From Streptomyces sp. B21-105 (lineage in GTDB: Bacteria; Actinomycetota; Actinomycetes; Streptomycetales; Streptomycetaceae): 64,000 bases of DNA. The stretch lies in assembly GCF_036898465.1 (NCBI RefSeq), contig NZ_JARUMJ010000001.1, positions 2,604,001-2,668,000 on the forward strand. Reading direction: 5' to 3'. This document shows positions 1 through 8,414 of this stretch, piece after piece. Under the pieces are notes generated by a model. That model worked only from the letters and a program-made list of their open reading frames with translations, ran no database searches and was not told the origin of the DNA. A program made the translations under genes and the position numbers. Each line of letters begins with the position of its first letter. Within the stretch, counting starts at the first letter, position 1.

Positions 1-1
1 C

Positions 2-1111
2 GGCGACTTCGGCGCGGACGTCGTCAAGGTCGAGCACCCCGACCGGCCCGACCCCTCCCGGGGACACGGCCCGTCCAAGGACGGCGTGGGCCTGTGGTGG
101 AAGCTCCTCGGCCGCAACAAGCGCAACGTCACCCTGAACCTGTCCACGCCCGGCGGCCGCGACACCCTGCTGCGGCTCGCCGCAACGGCCGACGTGATCA
201 TCGAGAACTTCCGCCCCGGCACCCTGGAGAAGTGGGACCTCGGCTGGGCGGAACTGTCGGCGGCCAACCCCCGGCTGGTCCTCGCCCGGGTCACCGCCTT
301 CGGCCAGTTCGGCCCCTACGCGCACCGCCCCGGCTTCGGCACCCTCGCGGAGGCGATGAGCGGCTTCGCGGCGATCACCGGCGAACCCGACGCCCCGCCC
401 ACCCTGCCGCCCTTCGGCCTGGCCGACTCGATCGCCGGCCTGGCCACCGCGTACGCCGTCATGACGGCCCTCACCGCCCGCGACCGCACCGGCGAGGGCC
501 AGGTCGTCGACATGGCGATCATCGAGCCCATCCTCACCGTTCTCGGCCCCCAGCCCCTCTGGTACGACCAGCTGGGGTACGTCCAGGCCCGCACCGGCAA
601 CCGGTCCGCCAACAACGCCCCGCGCAACACCTACCGCACGGCGGACGGCACCTGGGTCGCCGTCTCCACCTCGGCCCAGTCGATCGCCGAGCGCGTGATG
701 CGCCTGGTCGGCCGCCCGGAGCTGATCGACGAGCCGTGGTTCGCCACCGGCGCCGAGCGGGCCGCCCACACCGACGTCCTCGACGAGGCGGTCGGCTCCT
801 GGATCGCCCGGCACACCCGCACCGACGTCCTCGCGGCCTTCGAGAAGGCGGAGGCGGCGATCGCCCCGGTCCAGGACGTCCGGGACGTGCTGTCCGACCC
901 CCAGTACCAGGCCCTGGACACCGTCACCGCGGTGGACGACCCGGAGCTCGGCCGGATCCGTATGCAGAACGTCCTCTTCCGGCTCTCCGCGACCCCCGGC
1001 GCGATCCGCTGGGCCGGCCGCCCGCACGGCGCCGACACGGACGCCGTCCTGACCGAACTGGGCCTGACAGCGGACGAGCTGAGCACGCTGCGCGAGGCGG
1101 GCGCCCTGTGA
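2..1111 (+). CDS. CaiB/BaiF family CoA-transferase (5' end missing)
   Basis: Family III CoA-transferase, which moves CoA between carboxylic acids through an enzyme-bound intermediate. The reading frame is open from base 2 and begins with GDFGADVVKVEHP, the usual early motif of the family, so the true start lies left of the window and the first ATG-like codon inside is internal. The GEGQVVDMA segment (Asp codon at 509-511) aligns from memory with the catalytic Asp region. The C-terminus is intact. The stop overlaps the start of the next gene, a CitE-like lyase, by 4 bases (GTGA), so the two are probably co-translated in one acyl-CoA pathway. The substrate cannot be told from sequence. Confidence 0.9.
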   Translation, partial: GDFGADVVKVEHPDRPDPSRGHGPSKDGVGLWWKLLGRNKRNVTLNLSTPGGRDTLLRLAATADVIIENFRPGTLEKWDLGWAELSAANPRLVLARVTAFGQFGPYAHRPGFGTLAEAMSGFAAITGEPDAPPTLPPFGLADSIAGLATAYAVMTALTARDRTGEGQVVDMAIIEPILTVLGPQPLWYDQLGYVQARTGNRSANNAPRNTYRTADGTWVAVSTSAQSIAERVMRLVGRPELIDEPWFATGAERAAHTDVLDEAVGSWIARHTRTDVLAAFEKAEAAIAPVQDVRDVLSDPQYQALDTVTAVDDPELGRIRMQNVLFRLSATPGAIRWAGRPHGADTDAVLTELGLTADELSTLREAGAL

Positions 1112-1938
1112 AGAAACCCCCACTGACCTGGCTCTACGTTCCCGGTGACCGTCCGCAGACCGTCACCAAGGCCCTCGCCTGCGGCGCCGACGTCGTCATC
1201 GTCGACCTGGAGGACGCGGTCGCCCCGGACCGCAAGGAGTACGCCCGCGCCGCCACCGCCGAACGCCTTTCGGAACCCCAGCCGGTACCGGTCCACGTCC
1301 GGGTGAACTCCCTGGACACCCCCTACGCCGCGGCGGACCTGCGCACGGTGGCCGCCCTCCCCGGCGTCTGCGGACTGCGCCTGCCGAAGGTGACGGCCCC
1401 GCACCAGATCACCCGGGTCGCCGAGAGCGTGCCCAGGAGCGACCGCGGCGTCACGCCCCTGCACGCCCTGCTGGAGACCGCCCTCGGCGTCGAACACGCC
1501 TACGCCATCGCCCGCGCCCACCCCTCCCTGCGCGGCATCGCCCTCGGCGAGGCGGACCTGCGCGCCGATCTGGGCGTCCGCCACGACGCGGGCCTCGACT
1601 GGTCGCGCTCCCGTGTCGTCGTCGCCGCCCGGGCCGCCGGACTGGCGCCCCCGCCCCAGTCGGTCCACCCCGACATCCGCGATCTGGACGGCCTGGCCAC
1701 CAGCTGCGCCCACGGCCGCACCCTCGGCTTCCTGGGACGCGCCGCCATCCACCCCCGGCAGCTCCCGATCATCGAACAGGCCTACCTGCCGACCCGGCAG
1801 GAGCTGGAGGACGCCGAGACGATCGTCAAGGCTGCCATCACCGAACGGGGCGCCCAGGCCCTCCCGGACGGACGGTTCGTCGACGCGGCGGTGGTGGCGG
1901 CCGCACAGCGCACGCTGGCCCTGGCCGACCGGGACTGA
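1108..1938 (+). CDS. HpcH/HpaI aldolase / citrate lyase beta-subunit (CitE)-like protein
   Basis: A 276-residue CitE-like TIM-barrel lyase. Family members cleave or form beta-hydroxyacyl-CoA esters such as malyl-CoA or citramalyl-CoA in a Mg2+-dependent way. Visible motifs are LYVPGDRPQTVTKAL at the N-terminus, DVVIVDLEDAV (about residues 28-38), LPKV, LLETALGVEHAYAIA and ALGEADL; the acidic residues of the last two are the usual metal ligands. The GTG start at 1108 overlaps the CoA-transferase stop by 4 bases. The same frame stays open far upstream, but that stretch is a shadow of the CoA-transferase gene. No other citrate lyase subunit is nearby, so a stand-alone acyl-CoA lyase is more likely than citrate lyase. 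Confidence 0.88.
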   Translation: MKKPPLTWLYVPGDRPQTVTKALACGADVVIVDLEDAVAPDRKEYARAATAERLSEPQPVPVHVRVNSLDTPYAAADLRTVAALPGVCGLRLPKVTAPHQITRVAESVPRSDRGVTPLHALLETALGVEHAYAIARAHPSLRGIALGEADLRADLGVRHDAGLDWSRSRVVVAARAAGLAPPPQSVHPDIRDLDGLATSCAHGRTLGFLGRAAIHPRQLPIIEQAYLPTRQELEDAETIVKAAITERGAQALPDGRFVDAAVVAAAQRTLALADRD

Positions 1939-1982
1939 CCCGGCCGGCGAGGCCGCTCGCCCGCGCCCTCGCCGCCGGTCGC

Positions 1983-2021
1983 ACGACGAGGGCGCCCGGT
2001 GAACCCGGGCGCCCTCGTCGT
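1983..2021. terminator. Bidirectional stem-loop between the citE-like gene and lgt
   Basis: A perfect 17-bp inverted repeat (1983-1999 with 2005-2021, 5-base loop) lies between two convergent genes. It has no U-tract, as is common for strong Streptomyces terminators, and could serve both strands. Confidence 0.75.
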
Positions 2022-2073
2022 CATGCGCGTCATCGTGCGCGTCGCGTCTCGCACGTCGTCGTACCGACGGACG

Positions 2074-3150
2074 TCAGCTCTTCTTGCCCGCCGACTCCGC
2101 CTCGTCCTTGACCCCGGCCTCGGCCTTGTCGTCCACGTCGGCCGCGGTCCCGTCCTTGGCTGCGGCCTCGCCGTCGGCCCCGGACGCGTCCTCCGCCTTC
2201 TTCGCCCCGGCCCCGTCGCCGGCGGCGGCCTTCGCCTCCGCGGAACCCGCCGCCCCCTCGGACGAGGACGACTCGGCCCCGGACTTCTCCTCGCCGTCCG
2301 CCGAAGCGCCCCCGGCCGCGTCACCGGAGGTCTGTGCGGCCGGTTCGGCGACCGCTTCCCGGCCCGGCCGCTTCTTCGCCGAGATGGCGATGTACGCCAC
2401 CGCGAGAAGGAAGACGATGATCGCGGTCCAGACGTTGAGCCGCAGGCCCAGGATGTGGTGGGCGTCGTCGACGCGCATGTTCTCGATCCACACGCGGCCC
2501 GCGCAGTACCCGGCGACGTACAGGGCGAACGCCCGGCCGTGGCCCAGCTTGAAGCGGCGGTCGGCCCAGATCACGAGCAGGGCGACGCCGATGCACCACA
2601 GCGACTCGTAGAGGAACGTCGGGTGGTAGTAGCCGGGCACCCGGCCGTCCGCCGAGGACGTGATGTGCAGCGCCCAGGGGAGGTCGGTCTCCTTGCCGTA
2701 CAGCTCCTGGTTGAACCAGTTGCCCCAGCGGCCGATCGCCTGTGCCAGGGCGATGCCGGGGGCGATCGCGTCGGCGTACGCCGGCAGCGGGATGCCCCGG
2801 CGGCGGCAGCCGATCCACGCGCCCACCGCGCCGAGCGCGATCGCGCCCCAGATGCCGAGGCCGCCCTCCCAGACCTTGAAGGCGTCCACCCAGTCGCGGC
2901 CCTCGCTGAAGTACAGCTCGTAGTCCGTGATCACGTGGTAGAGACGACCGCCGACGAGCCCGAAGGGCACCGCCCAGACGGAGATGTCGGCCACCGTGCC
3001 GGCCAGCCCGCCCCGGGCGACCCAGCGCCTGTTGCCGAGCCAGACCGCGACGAAGACGCCGATGATGATGCAGAACGCGTAGCCGCGCAGCGGAACGGGG
3101 CCGAGGTACAGCACCCCGTGCGACGGGCTGGGAATGTAGGCAAGTTCCAT
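2074..3150 (-). CDS. lgt: Prolipoprotein diacylglyceryl transferase Lgt
   Basis: Membrane enzyme that transfers diacylglycerol from phosphatidylglycerol to the lipobox Cys of prolipoproteins, the first step of lipoprotein maturation. 358 residues. The family signature GRWGNWFNQELYG is at 140-152, with YHPTFLYES at 175-183 and several hydrophobic segments up to about residue 257. The last ~98 residues (261-358) are a low-complexity Ala/Glu/Lys/Asp tail without membrane segments, absent from short Lgt proteins such as that of E. coli. It lies downstream of the trp genes and a DsbA-like gene on the same strand. The lspA gene for the next step is 40 kb away in this window. Confidence 0.95.
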   Translation of the reverse strand: MELAYIPSPSHGVLYLGPVPLRGYAFCIIIGVFVAVWLGNRRWVARGGLAGTVADISVWAVPFGLVGGRLYHVITDYELYFSEGRDWVDAFKVWEGGLGIWGAIALGAVGAWIGCRRRGIPLPAYADAIAPGIALAQAIGRWGNWFNQELYGKETDLPWALHITSSADGRVPGYYHPTFLYESLWCIGVALLVIWADRRFKLGHGRAFALYVAGYCAGRVWIENMRVDDAHHILGLRLNVWTAIIVFLLAVAYIAISAKKRPGREAVAEPAAQTSGDAAGGASADGEEKSGAESSSSEGAAGSAEAKAAAGDGAGAKKAEDASGADGEAAAKDGTAADVDDKAEAGVKDEAESAGKKS

Positions 3151-3244
3151 GGCAGGGTCGACGCTACCCTGCCACGCAGGGCCGACGGCGGGCAGCCCGG
3201 CTACGGCTCCATAACGGGCTGCTGCGAATGGGCGACGCCCGGTG

Positions 3245-4021
3245 TCACCCCTTGTTGGCCTCCTCCACCATCTTCTTCAGCTTCTCCGGCGTCATCGACC
3301 GGTCCTGGTAGATGTTCTTGCCGTTGAACAGCACGGTGGGGGTGCCGCCGAAGCGGCCGTTCTGGAAGGCCTGGTTGGACTTGACGACCCAGCTGTTGTG
3401 CGTGCCCTGCTCCACGCAGGAGCGGAACGCGGGCGTGTCGAGCCCGTCGACCTTGCCGGCGAGTTCGATCAGCCGGCTGTTCTCGGCGTACTCGTCGCTC
3501 GTCTCCTCCGGCTGGTTCTCGAACAGCACGTCGTGGTAGGCGGGGAACTTGCCGGCGTCCTGGGCGCAGGCCGCCGCGTTGGCCGCGCTGCGGGATCCGC
3601 TGCCGCCCATGTTGCCGTCGATGAGGGTGGCCAGGTGGTACTCGACCTTCAGCTTCCCGCCCTCCGTCAGCTTGTGGATCGCGGGCCGGTACGCCGTCTC
3701 GAACGCCTTGCAGGCCGGGCAGCGGAAGTCCTCCCACACCGTGAGCGTGGACTTGGCGCCGTCCTTTCCGACGGGGATCGCGAGGGCGTCCTCGCCCTGG
3801 GCGCCCGAGGGCGCCACGACCGGGCCCGCCTTGTCGCTGCTGTCGTCCTTGCCGGAGTTCGCGGCGACGACGCCGATCACGGCGGCCAGCCCCAGCACGC
3901 AGACGACGCTTGCGCCGACGATCAGTGTGCGCCGCCGCCGCTCGGCCGTCTTCTGCTTCTCGCGCTCCGCCGCCAGCCGCTCCCGGGCAGTGCGCTTTCC
4001 GTCACGATTCTTCTCGCTCAC
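3245..4021 (-). CDS. Membrane-anchored DsbA-like thioredoxin-fold protein (CPAC)
   Basis: 258 residues from a GTG at 4021 preceded by a GGGGG ribosome-binding stretch; an upstream in-frame extension lacks such a site. A Lys/Arg-rich cytoplasmic segment (1-31) precedes one membrane helix (about 32-54), then an extracytoplasmic DsbA/DsbG-like domain with active site CPAC at 101-104 and a GGTPT cis-Pro loop near the C-terminus. This suggests a thiol oxidoreductase facing outside. It lies between trpA and lgt; a hairpin at 4038-4060 separates it from trpA. A second protein of the same design is encoded at 34719-35561 with CPIC instead. Confidence 0.85.
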   Translation of the reverse strand: MSEKNRDGKRTARERLAAEREKQKTAERRRRTLIVGASVVCVLGLAAVIGVVAANSGKDDSSDKAGPVVAPSGAQGEDALAIPVGKDGAKSTLTVWEDFRCPACKAFETAYRPAIHKLTEGGKLKVEYHLATLIDGNMGGSGSRSAANAAACAQDAGKFPAYHDVLFENQPEETSDEYAENSRLIELAGKVDGLDTPAFRSCVEQGTHNSWVVKSNQAFQNGRFGGTPTVLFNGKNIYQDRSMTPEKLKKMVEEANKG

Positions 4022-4037
4022 ACCCCCAGAACGAACC

Positions 4038-4060
4038 GGGGAGGCGCATTGCGCCTCCCC
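4038..4060 (-). terminator. Stem-loop after trpA
   Basis: An 11-bp inverted repeat (4038-4048 with 4050-4060) with almost no loop lies between the trpA stop and the GTG of the DsbA-like gene. It could terminate or attenuate transcription from the trp genes. Confidence 0.5.
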
Positions 4061-4098
4061 GACCCCAGGTCCACCCGTTCGGGTGACCCATGTTCCCG

Positions 4099-4917
4099 TC
4101 ACGCCTGGCCGCGCACGCCCTTAGCCAGTTCGCCCGCGAGCGCGCGGACCGCCTCGACGCCGGCCGCGTCGTCCGGCGCGTCCAGCATCCGCTTGACGAA
4201 GGCCGAGCCGACGATCACGCCGTCGGCGAAGCCGGCCACCTCGGCGGCCTGCCGGGCGTCCGAGACGCCGAGGCCGACGCAGACCGGCAGGCCGGAGCCG
4301 GTGGCCCGGGTCCGGTCCACGAGGTCGTGGGCCTGCGCGCCGACCGACTCACGGGTTCCGGTGACACCCATCAGCGAGGCGGCGTAGACGAAGCCGCTGC
4401 CCGCCTCGGTGATCTGCGCGAGCCGGGCGGCCCGGCTGCTCGGCGCGACGACGAAGACGGTCGCGAGGCCGTGCTTGTCGGCGTGCTCCCGCCACAGGGC
4501 CGACTCCTGCACCGGCAGGTCGGGCAGGATGCAGCCCGCTCCGCCCGCCTCGGCCAGTTCGGCGGTGAACCGCTCGACGCCGTAGCGGTCGATGGGGTTC
4601 CAGTACGTCATGACGAGGATCGGCTTGCCGGTGGCCTCGAACGCCTCGCGGACCGTGCGCATGACGTCCGCGATGCGCACCCCGCCGCGCAGGGCGATGT
4701 CGTCGGCGGTCTGGATGACCGGGCCGTCGAGGACCGGGTCGCTGTGCGGCAGTCCGACCTCGACCACGTCGGCGCCGCCGTCGAGGACGGCCTTGATCGC
4801 CTCGATGCCGCCGTCCACGGTCGGGAACCCGGCCGGGAGGTAGGCGATGAGCGCGGCGCGGTCCTCGGCCTTCGCGGCGGCGAGGGTGTCCGACAGCAGT
4901 TGGATGTTCCCGCTCAC
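4099..4917 (-). CDS. trpA: Tryptophan synthase alpha subunit
   Basis: Cleaves indole-3-glycerol phosphate to indole and glyceraldehyde-3-phosphate; indole is channelled to TrpB. 272 residues, the usual length. The two catalytic acids are visible: Glu53 in [10 protein letters not shown] and Asp64 in PVLDGP. The start overlaps the trpB stop by 4 bases (ATGA), so the two subunits are translationally coupled. It is the last trp gene of the trpC-trpM-trpB-trpA run. Confidence 0.97.
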   Translation of the reverse strand: MSGNIQLLSDTLAAAKAEDRAALIAYLPAGFPTVDGGIEAIKAVLDGGADVVEVGLPHSDPVLDGPVIQTADDIALRGGVRIADVMRTVREAFEATGKPILVMTYWNPIDRYGVERFTAELAEAGGAGCILPDLPVQESALWREHADKHGLATVFVVAPSSRAARLAQITEAGSGFVYAASLMGVTGTRESVGAQAHDLVDRTRATGSGLPVCVGLGVSDARQAAEVAGFADGVIVGSAFVKRMLDAPDDAAGVEAVRALAGELAKGVRGQA

Positions 4918-6197
4918 TTGGCGTCCCCCTCGATCTCCGCGGTGTCGGCCGCGTCGGCGGCGACCTCGGCGTCGGTGTCGTACAGCCCGAAGTAGCGGGC
5001 GGCCGTGTCCATGTCCTTGTCGCCGCGACCCGACAGGTTCACGACGAGCAGGCCGTCCGGGCCGAGTTCCCGGCCGACCTCCAGGGCGCCGGCCAGCGCG
5101 TGGGCGCTCTCGATGGCCGGGATGATGCCCTCGGTGCGCGACAGCAGGCGCAGCGCCTGCATGGCGGCGTCGTCGGTGACCGCGCGGTACTCGCCGCGGC
5201 CGGTGTCCTTGAGGTAGGAGTGCTCGGGACCGATGCCGGGGTAGTCGAGGCCGGCCGAGATGGAGTACGGCTCGGTGATCTGGCCCTCGTCGTCCTGGAG
5301 GACGTAGGAGCGCGATCCGTGCAGGATGCCGGGCTCGCCCGCGGTGAGGGTGGCCGCGTGCTCGCCGGTCTCGATGCCGTGTCCGGCCGGCTCGCAGCCG
5401 ATCAGGCGCACGCCGGCGTCCGGGATGAAGGCGTGGAAGAGGCCGATGGCGTTGGAGCCGCCGCCGACGCAGGCGACGGCCGCGTCGGGCAGGCGTCCGG
5501 CGCGCTCCAGGATCTGGCGGCGGGCCTCGACGCCGATGACCCGGTGGAAGTCGCGGACCATGGCCGGGAAGGGGTGGGGTCCCGCGACCGTCCCGAACAG
5601 GTAGTGCGTGCGGTCGACGTTGGCGACCCAGTCGCGGAACGCCTCGTTGATGGCGTCCTTCAGGGTGCGACTGCCGGACTTCACGGCGACGACCTCGGCG
5701 CCCAGCATGCGCATCCGGGCCACGTTGAGGGCCTGCCGCCGGGTGTCGATCTCACCCATGTAGATGGTGCACTCGAGACCGAAGAGGGCACAGGCGGTGG
5801 CCGTGGCGACGCCGTGCTGGCCCGCGCCGGTCTCGGCGATCACGCGGGTCTTGCCCATGCGCTTGGTGAGCAGGGCCTGGCCGAGCACGTTGTTGATCTT
5901 GTGGGAGCCGGTGTGGTTGAGGTCCTCGCGCTTGAGGAACACCCGGGCGCCGCCGGCGTGTTCGGCGAACCTCGGCACCTCGGTGAGGGAGCTGGGGCGG
6001 CCGGTGTAGTGCACGAGCAGGTCGTCGAGCTCGCGCGCGAACTCGGGGTCGTGCTTGGCCTTGTCGTACTCGACGGCCACCTCGTCCACGGCGGCGACCA
6101 GGGCCTCCGGGATGAACTTGCCGCCGAACGCGCCGAAGTAGCCCTCGGCGCTGGGGACCTGGCCGTCGGGGTCGGGAATGAAGAACTCGCTGGGCAT
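4914..6197 (-). CDS. trpB: Tryptophan synthase beta subunit
   Basis: PLP enzyme that condenses indole with serine to give tryptophan. 427 residues. The PLP lysine is Lys100 in [17 protein letters not shown], which binds the PLP phosphate, and the C-terminal NLSGRGDKD are also present. The ATG at 6197 has a GAGG ribosome-binding site 7 bases upstream. The last ~20 residues form an acidic Ala/Asp/Glu tail. The gene follows trpM after about 70 bases and overlaps trpA by 4 bases. Confidence 0.97.
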   Translation of the reverse strand: MPSEFFIPDPDGQVPSAEGYFGAFGGKFIPEALVAAVDEVAVEYDKAKHDPEFARELDDLLVHYTGRPSSLTEVPRFAEHAGGARVFLKREDLNHTGSHKINNVLGQALLTKRMGKTRVIAETGAGQHGVATATACALFGLECTIYMGEIDTRRQALNVARMRMLGAEVVAVKSGSRTLKDAINEAFRDWVANVDRTHYLFGTVAGPHPFPAMVRDFHRVIGVEARRQILERAGRLPDAAVACVGGGSNAIGLFHAFIPDAGVRLIGCEPAGHGIETGEHAATLTAGEPGILHGSRSYVLQDDEGQITEPYSISAGLDYPGIGPEHSYLKDTGRGEYRAVTDDAAMQALRLLSRTEGIIPAIESAHALAGALEVGRELGPDGLLVVNLSGRGDKDMDTAARYFGLYDTDAEVAADAADTAEIEGDAK

Positions 6198-6267
6198 GCG
6201 GAAACCTCACGGTGAGACGGTTTGGTGTGCGGACACGAAACGCCGTGGGGGCGGGGTCGTCGGACGG

Positions 6268-6483
6268 CTAGCGGCCGTCGGTGGCTTGTCGCGCTGTTCC
6301 CCGCGCCCCTGGGGGGCGCCGCTGCCATCGCATGCCGTTCACCTGGCCCGGCTCGTCGCCGATGACGTACCGCACGCGCCGGCCGTGCACCCGGCGGGCG
6401 GGCGCGCGGCAACCGCGGGGCCGGCAGCCGCGCGCGAGGCGGGCGTACCGGTCCGTGGCGGTCGCGGGGGTCGTCGAGGTCAT
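6268..6483 (-). CDS. trpM: TrpM-like small protein of the trp operon
   Basis: A 71-residue basic protein starting MTSTTPATATDRYARLARGC, between trpC and trpB. This position and N-terminus match what I remember of S. coelicolor TrpM (formerly TrpX), reported to modulate tryptophan biosynthesis and differentiation. It is rich in Arg, with two Cys in GCRPRGC, and has no membrane segment. It starts about 21 bases after the trpC stop, and its ribosome-binding site is weak. The C-terminal third (PPGARGTARQATDGR) is low-complexity and probably variable. Its biochemical activity cannot be seen from sequence. Confidence 0.75.
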   Translation of the reverse strand: MTSTTPATATDRYARLARGCRPRGCRAPARRVHGRRVRYVIGDEPGQVNGMRWQRRPPGARGTARQATDGR

Positions 6484-6504
6484 CGGGGCAAGCCTAGCGG
6501 GTGG

Positions 6505-7314
6505 TCAGCCCCGGCCATGGCGCAGTGCGGGGTGCTCGCCCGCCGCCACCAGGTCGGCCACCGCGGTCTTGGGGTCGCGGCCGGTCACCAGGGACTCGCC
6601 GACGAGGACCGCGTCGGCGCCGGCGTTGGCGTACGCGATGAGGTCGTGCGGGCCCCGCACCCCGGACTCGGCGATCTTGACGATGCTCGCCGGGATCTCG
6701 GGGGCCACCCGCTCGAAGGTGCCCCGGTCGACCTCGAGGGTCTTCAGGTTGCGCGCGTTGACGCCGATCACCTTGGCGCCGGCGTCGACGGCGCGTTCGA
6801 CCTCGTCCTCGTCGTGGACCTCGACGAGCGGGGTGAGGCCGATGGACACGGCGCGCTCGATCAGCGACTCCAGGGCGGACTGCTCGAGGGCGGCCACGAT
6901 GAGCAGCGCGAGGTCGGCGCCGTATGCGCGGGCCTCCCACAGCTGGTACGAGGTGACGATGAAGTCCTTGCGCAGGACGGGGATGTCCACGCGCGCGCGG
7001 ACCGCCTCGAGGTCGGCGAGCGAGCCGCCGAACCGGCGCTGTTCGGTGAGGACGGAGATGACCGCCGCGCCGCCCGCCTCGTAGTCGGCGGCGAGGCCGG
7101 CGGGGTCGGCGATCGCGGCCAGCGCGCCCTTGGACGGGCTGGAGCGCTTGACCTCGCAGATCACCTTGACGCCGTCGCCGCGGAGCGCCGCGACGCCGTC
7201 CTTGGCGGCGGGGGCCTTGGCCGCCAGCTCCTTGAGCTCGTCGAGGCTGACGCGCGCCTGCCGCTCCGCGAGGTCGGCACGGACTCCGTCGATGATCTCG
7301 TCGAGCACACTCAC
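6505..7314 (-). CDS. trpC: Indole-3-glycerol phosphate synthase
   Basis: Converts 1-(o-carboxyphenylamino)-1-deoxyribulose-5-phosphate to indole-3-glycerol phosphate. 269 residues from a GTG at 7314, chosen because GAAGGGGG lies 6-10 bases upstream. Active-site motif [11 protein letters not shown] (53-63; Glu54 and Lys56 are the expected catalytic pair), then EQRRFGGSL and LLIVAAL, are typical of the TIM-barrel. It is single-domain, not fused to trpF; no trpF is in the window, in line with the dual-function PriA encoded at 15161-15886. It begins the trpC-trpM-trpB-trpA run. Confidence 0.96.
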   Translation of the reverse strand: MSVLDEIIDGVRADLAERQARVSLDELKELAAKAPAAKDGVAALRGDGVKVICEVKRSSPSKGALAAIADPAGLAADYEAGGAAVISVLTEQRRFGGSLADLEAVRARVDIPVLRKDFIVTSYQLWEARAYGADLALLIVAALEQSALESLIERAVSIGLTPLVEVHDEDEVERAVDAGAKVIGVNARNLKTLEVDRGTFERVAPEIPASIVKIAESGVRGPHDLIAYANAGADAVLVGESLVTGRDPKTAVADLVAAGEHPALRHGRG

Positions 7315-7400
7315 GCGAGCGGCCCCCTTCCGGCTGAGAGACGGTCGGTGCTTTCCGCGACCGAGGGAGAAACAGATGGTCACTCGATGGTATCCGGAGC

Positions 7401-7464
7401 GGGGCGATGGCCTCGCATCCGGTTGACGGCGGTCCCACTACCTGGACATCGCCCCGTTGATCAA
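7401..7464 (-). promoter_or_regulatory. Candidate trpC promoter and leader inverted repeat
   Basis: On the minus strand TTGATC (7459-7464) and TAGTGG (7435-7440) are 18 bases apart, a possible -35/-10 pair. A 9-bp inverted repeat (7401-7409 with 7447-7455) encloses the -10-like hexamer. The leader to the trpC GTG is about 115-120 nt. I found no short reading frame with tandem Trp codons, so classical ribosome-stalling attenuation is not supported. Confidence 0.3.
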
Positions 7465-7895
7465 GGGTGTAGCCAGCCGCCGAACGGCAGGTTCCGGACA
7501 ACCGTGAAGACCAGCAGCAACGCGCCGATCGTCCACAGCTGTCCGGAGGTGGGGTCGGCGCGCACGGGCCGGCCGCGCGCCGCGCGGACCACCCAGACGG
7601 TCCACACGACGGCGAAGCCGAGAAAGGCGAGGACGGCCGGCGCGTTGTCGTGCAGGGCGGTCTGCAGGTCGCCGTGCACGACGGCGTGCGCGCTGCGCAG
7701 GCCTCCGCAGCCGGGGCAGTACAGGCCCGTGTAGCGCAGCAGGGGGCAGGCCGGATAGTGGCCGGGTTCGTTGGGGTCGACGGCTCCGACGTAGGCGAAG
7801 GCCCCGGCGACGGCCGCGAGGATGCCCACGGGCACGGCGAGGCGTCCGAGGGCGGTGGTCGTCACGCTGCGGCTGTCGGCGTTCACGATTCGCAT
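7461..7895 (-). CDS. DUF2752 membrane protein
   Basis: 144 residues from an ATG at 7895 with GCGGGGC upstream; a longer frame would run through a terminator hairpin (7938-7972) and is unlikely. Hydrophobic segments lie at about 17-36, 87-104 and 118-135. The DUF2752 signature CPLLRYTGLYCPGCGGLR, with three Cys, is at 50-67, followed by SAHAVVHGD. The family has no proven function to my knowledge. It lies just upstream of trpC on the same strand, with HGxxPAAW and TIGR02234 proteins just beyond, so a role near tryptophan metabolism is possible but unproven. Confidence 0.85.
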   Translation of the reverse strand: MRIVNADSRSVTTTALGRLAVPVGILAAVAGAFAYVGAVDPNEPGHYPACPLLRYTGLYCPGCGGLRSAHAVVHGDLQTALHDNAPAVLAFLGFAVVWTVWVVRAARGRPVRADPTSGQLWTIGALLLVFTVVRNLPFGGWLHP

Positions 7896-7937
7896 TGTGC
7901 CCCGCCGCGGCCGCGCGCGCGGGGCGGTCGCGCACGC

Positions 7938-7972
7938 GTGAGGGCGGCCGGTGGACAACCGGCCGCCCTCAC
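7938..7972 (-). terminator. Stem-loop after the HGxxPAAW gene
   Basis: A perfect 15-bp inverted repeat (7938-7952 with 7958-7972, 5-base loop) lies downstream of the HGxxPAAW gene and ahead of the DUF2752 start, making a convincing intrinsic terminator. Confidence 0.75.
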
Positions 7973-7993
7973 GAAGGAAGTCGCGTGGGACGC

Positions 7994-8260
7994 TCAGCCC
8001 TCGGCGCCCGCCGGCTCGCGGGTGGCGGTGGCCGTGGCCGTGGCCTGGTGCACCGGCTGGGCCGCGGCCTTCGGCTGGCCCAGGCCCGCTGCCCGCATGG
8101 CGAGGCCCACCACTGGGGAGAGAGCCACGATCGCCATGCCGGCCCAGAAGCCGAGCGGCTCGGCCATCACCATGAACGCGCCCGCGACGGTGAACCCGAT
8201 GATGGCGATGGTGACACCGGTCCAGGCGGCCGGGGTGTGTCCGTGGCTGCTGCCCGCCAT
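7994..8260 (-). CDS. HGxxPAAW-family small membrane protein
   Basis: 88 residues from an ATG at 8260 with GAGGAGC as ribosome-binding site. The signature SHGHTPAAW is at residues 5-13, followed by two hydrophobic helices (about 14-34 and 38-58) and an Ala/Thr-rich hydrophilic tail. Its function is unknown. It sits between the TIGR02234 gene and DUF2752 in the trp region, an arrangement I recall from other streptomycetes. Confidence 0.85.
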   Translation of the reverse strand: MAGSSHGHTPAAWTGVTIAIIGFTVAGAFMVMAEPLGFWAGMAIVALSPVVGLAMRAAGLGQPKAAAQPVHQATATATATREPAGAEG

Positions 8261-8414
8261 GACTTGCTCCTCATTGCTGTCTCTGTGTCCGTCCGAGCCG
8301 GACGCTCGTCGTCCATTGTCCCGTACGCGTACGGGTGGCGGACGCGGGGGTGGGATCCGGTCGCGTCTGATGCGCCACATCGGGGGCTCGGGACGGCGAC
8401 CTGGTCAGGGCCTG

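Noticed and set aside
2000..3327. Plus-strand frame opposite lgt.
   Set aside because: Shadow of lgt; composition dominated by Gly/Arg/Asp with no recognisable motifs, and it begins inside a terminator.
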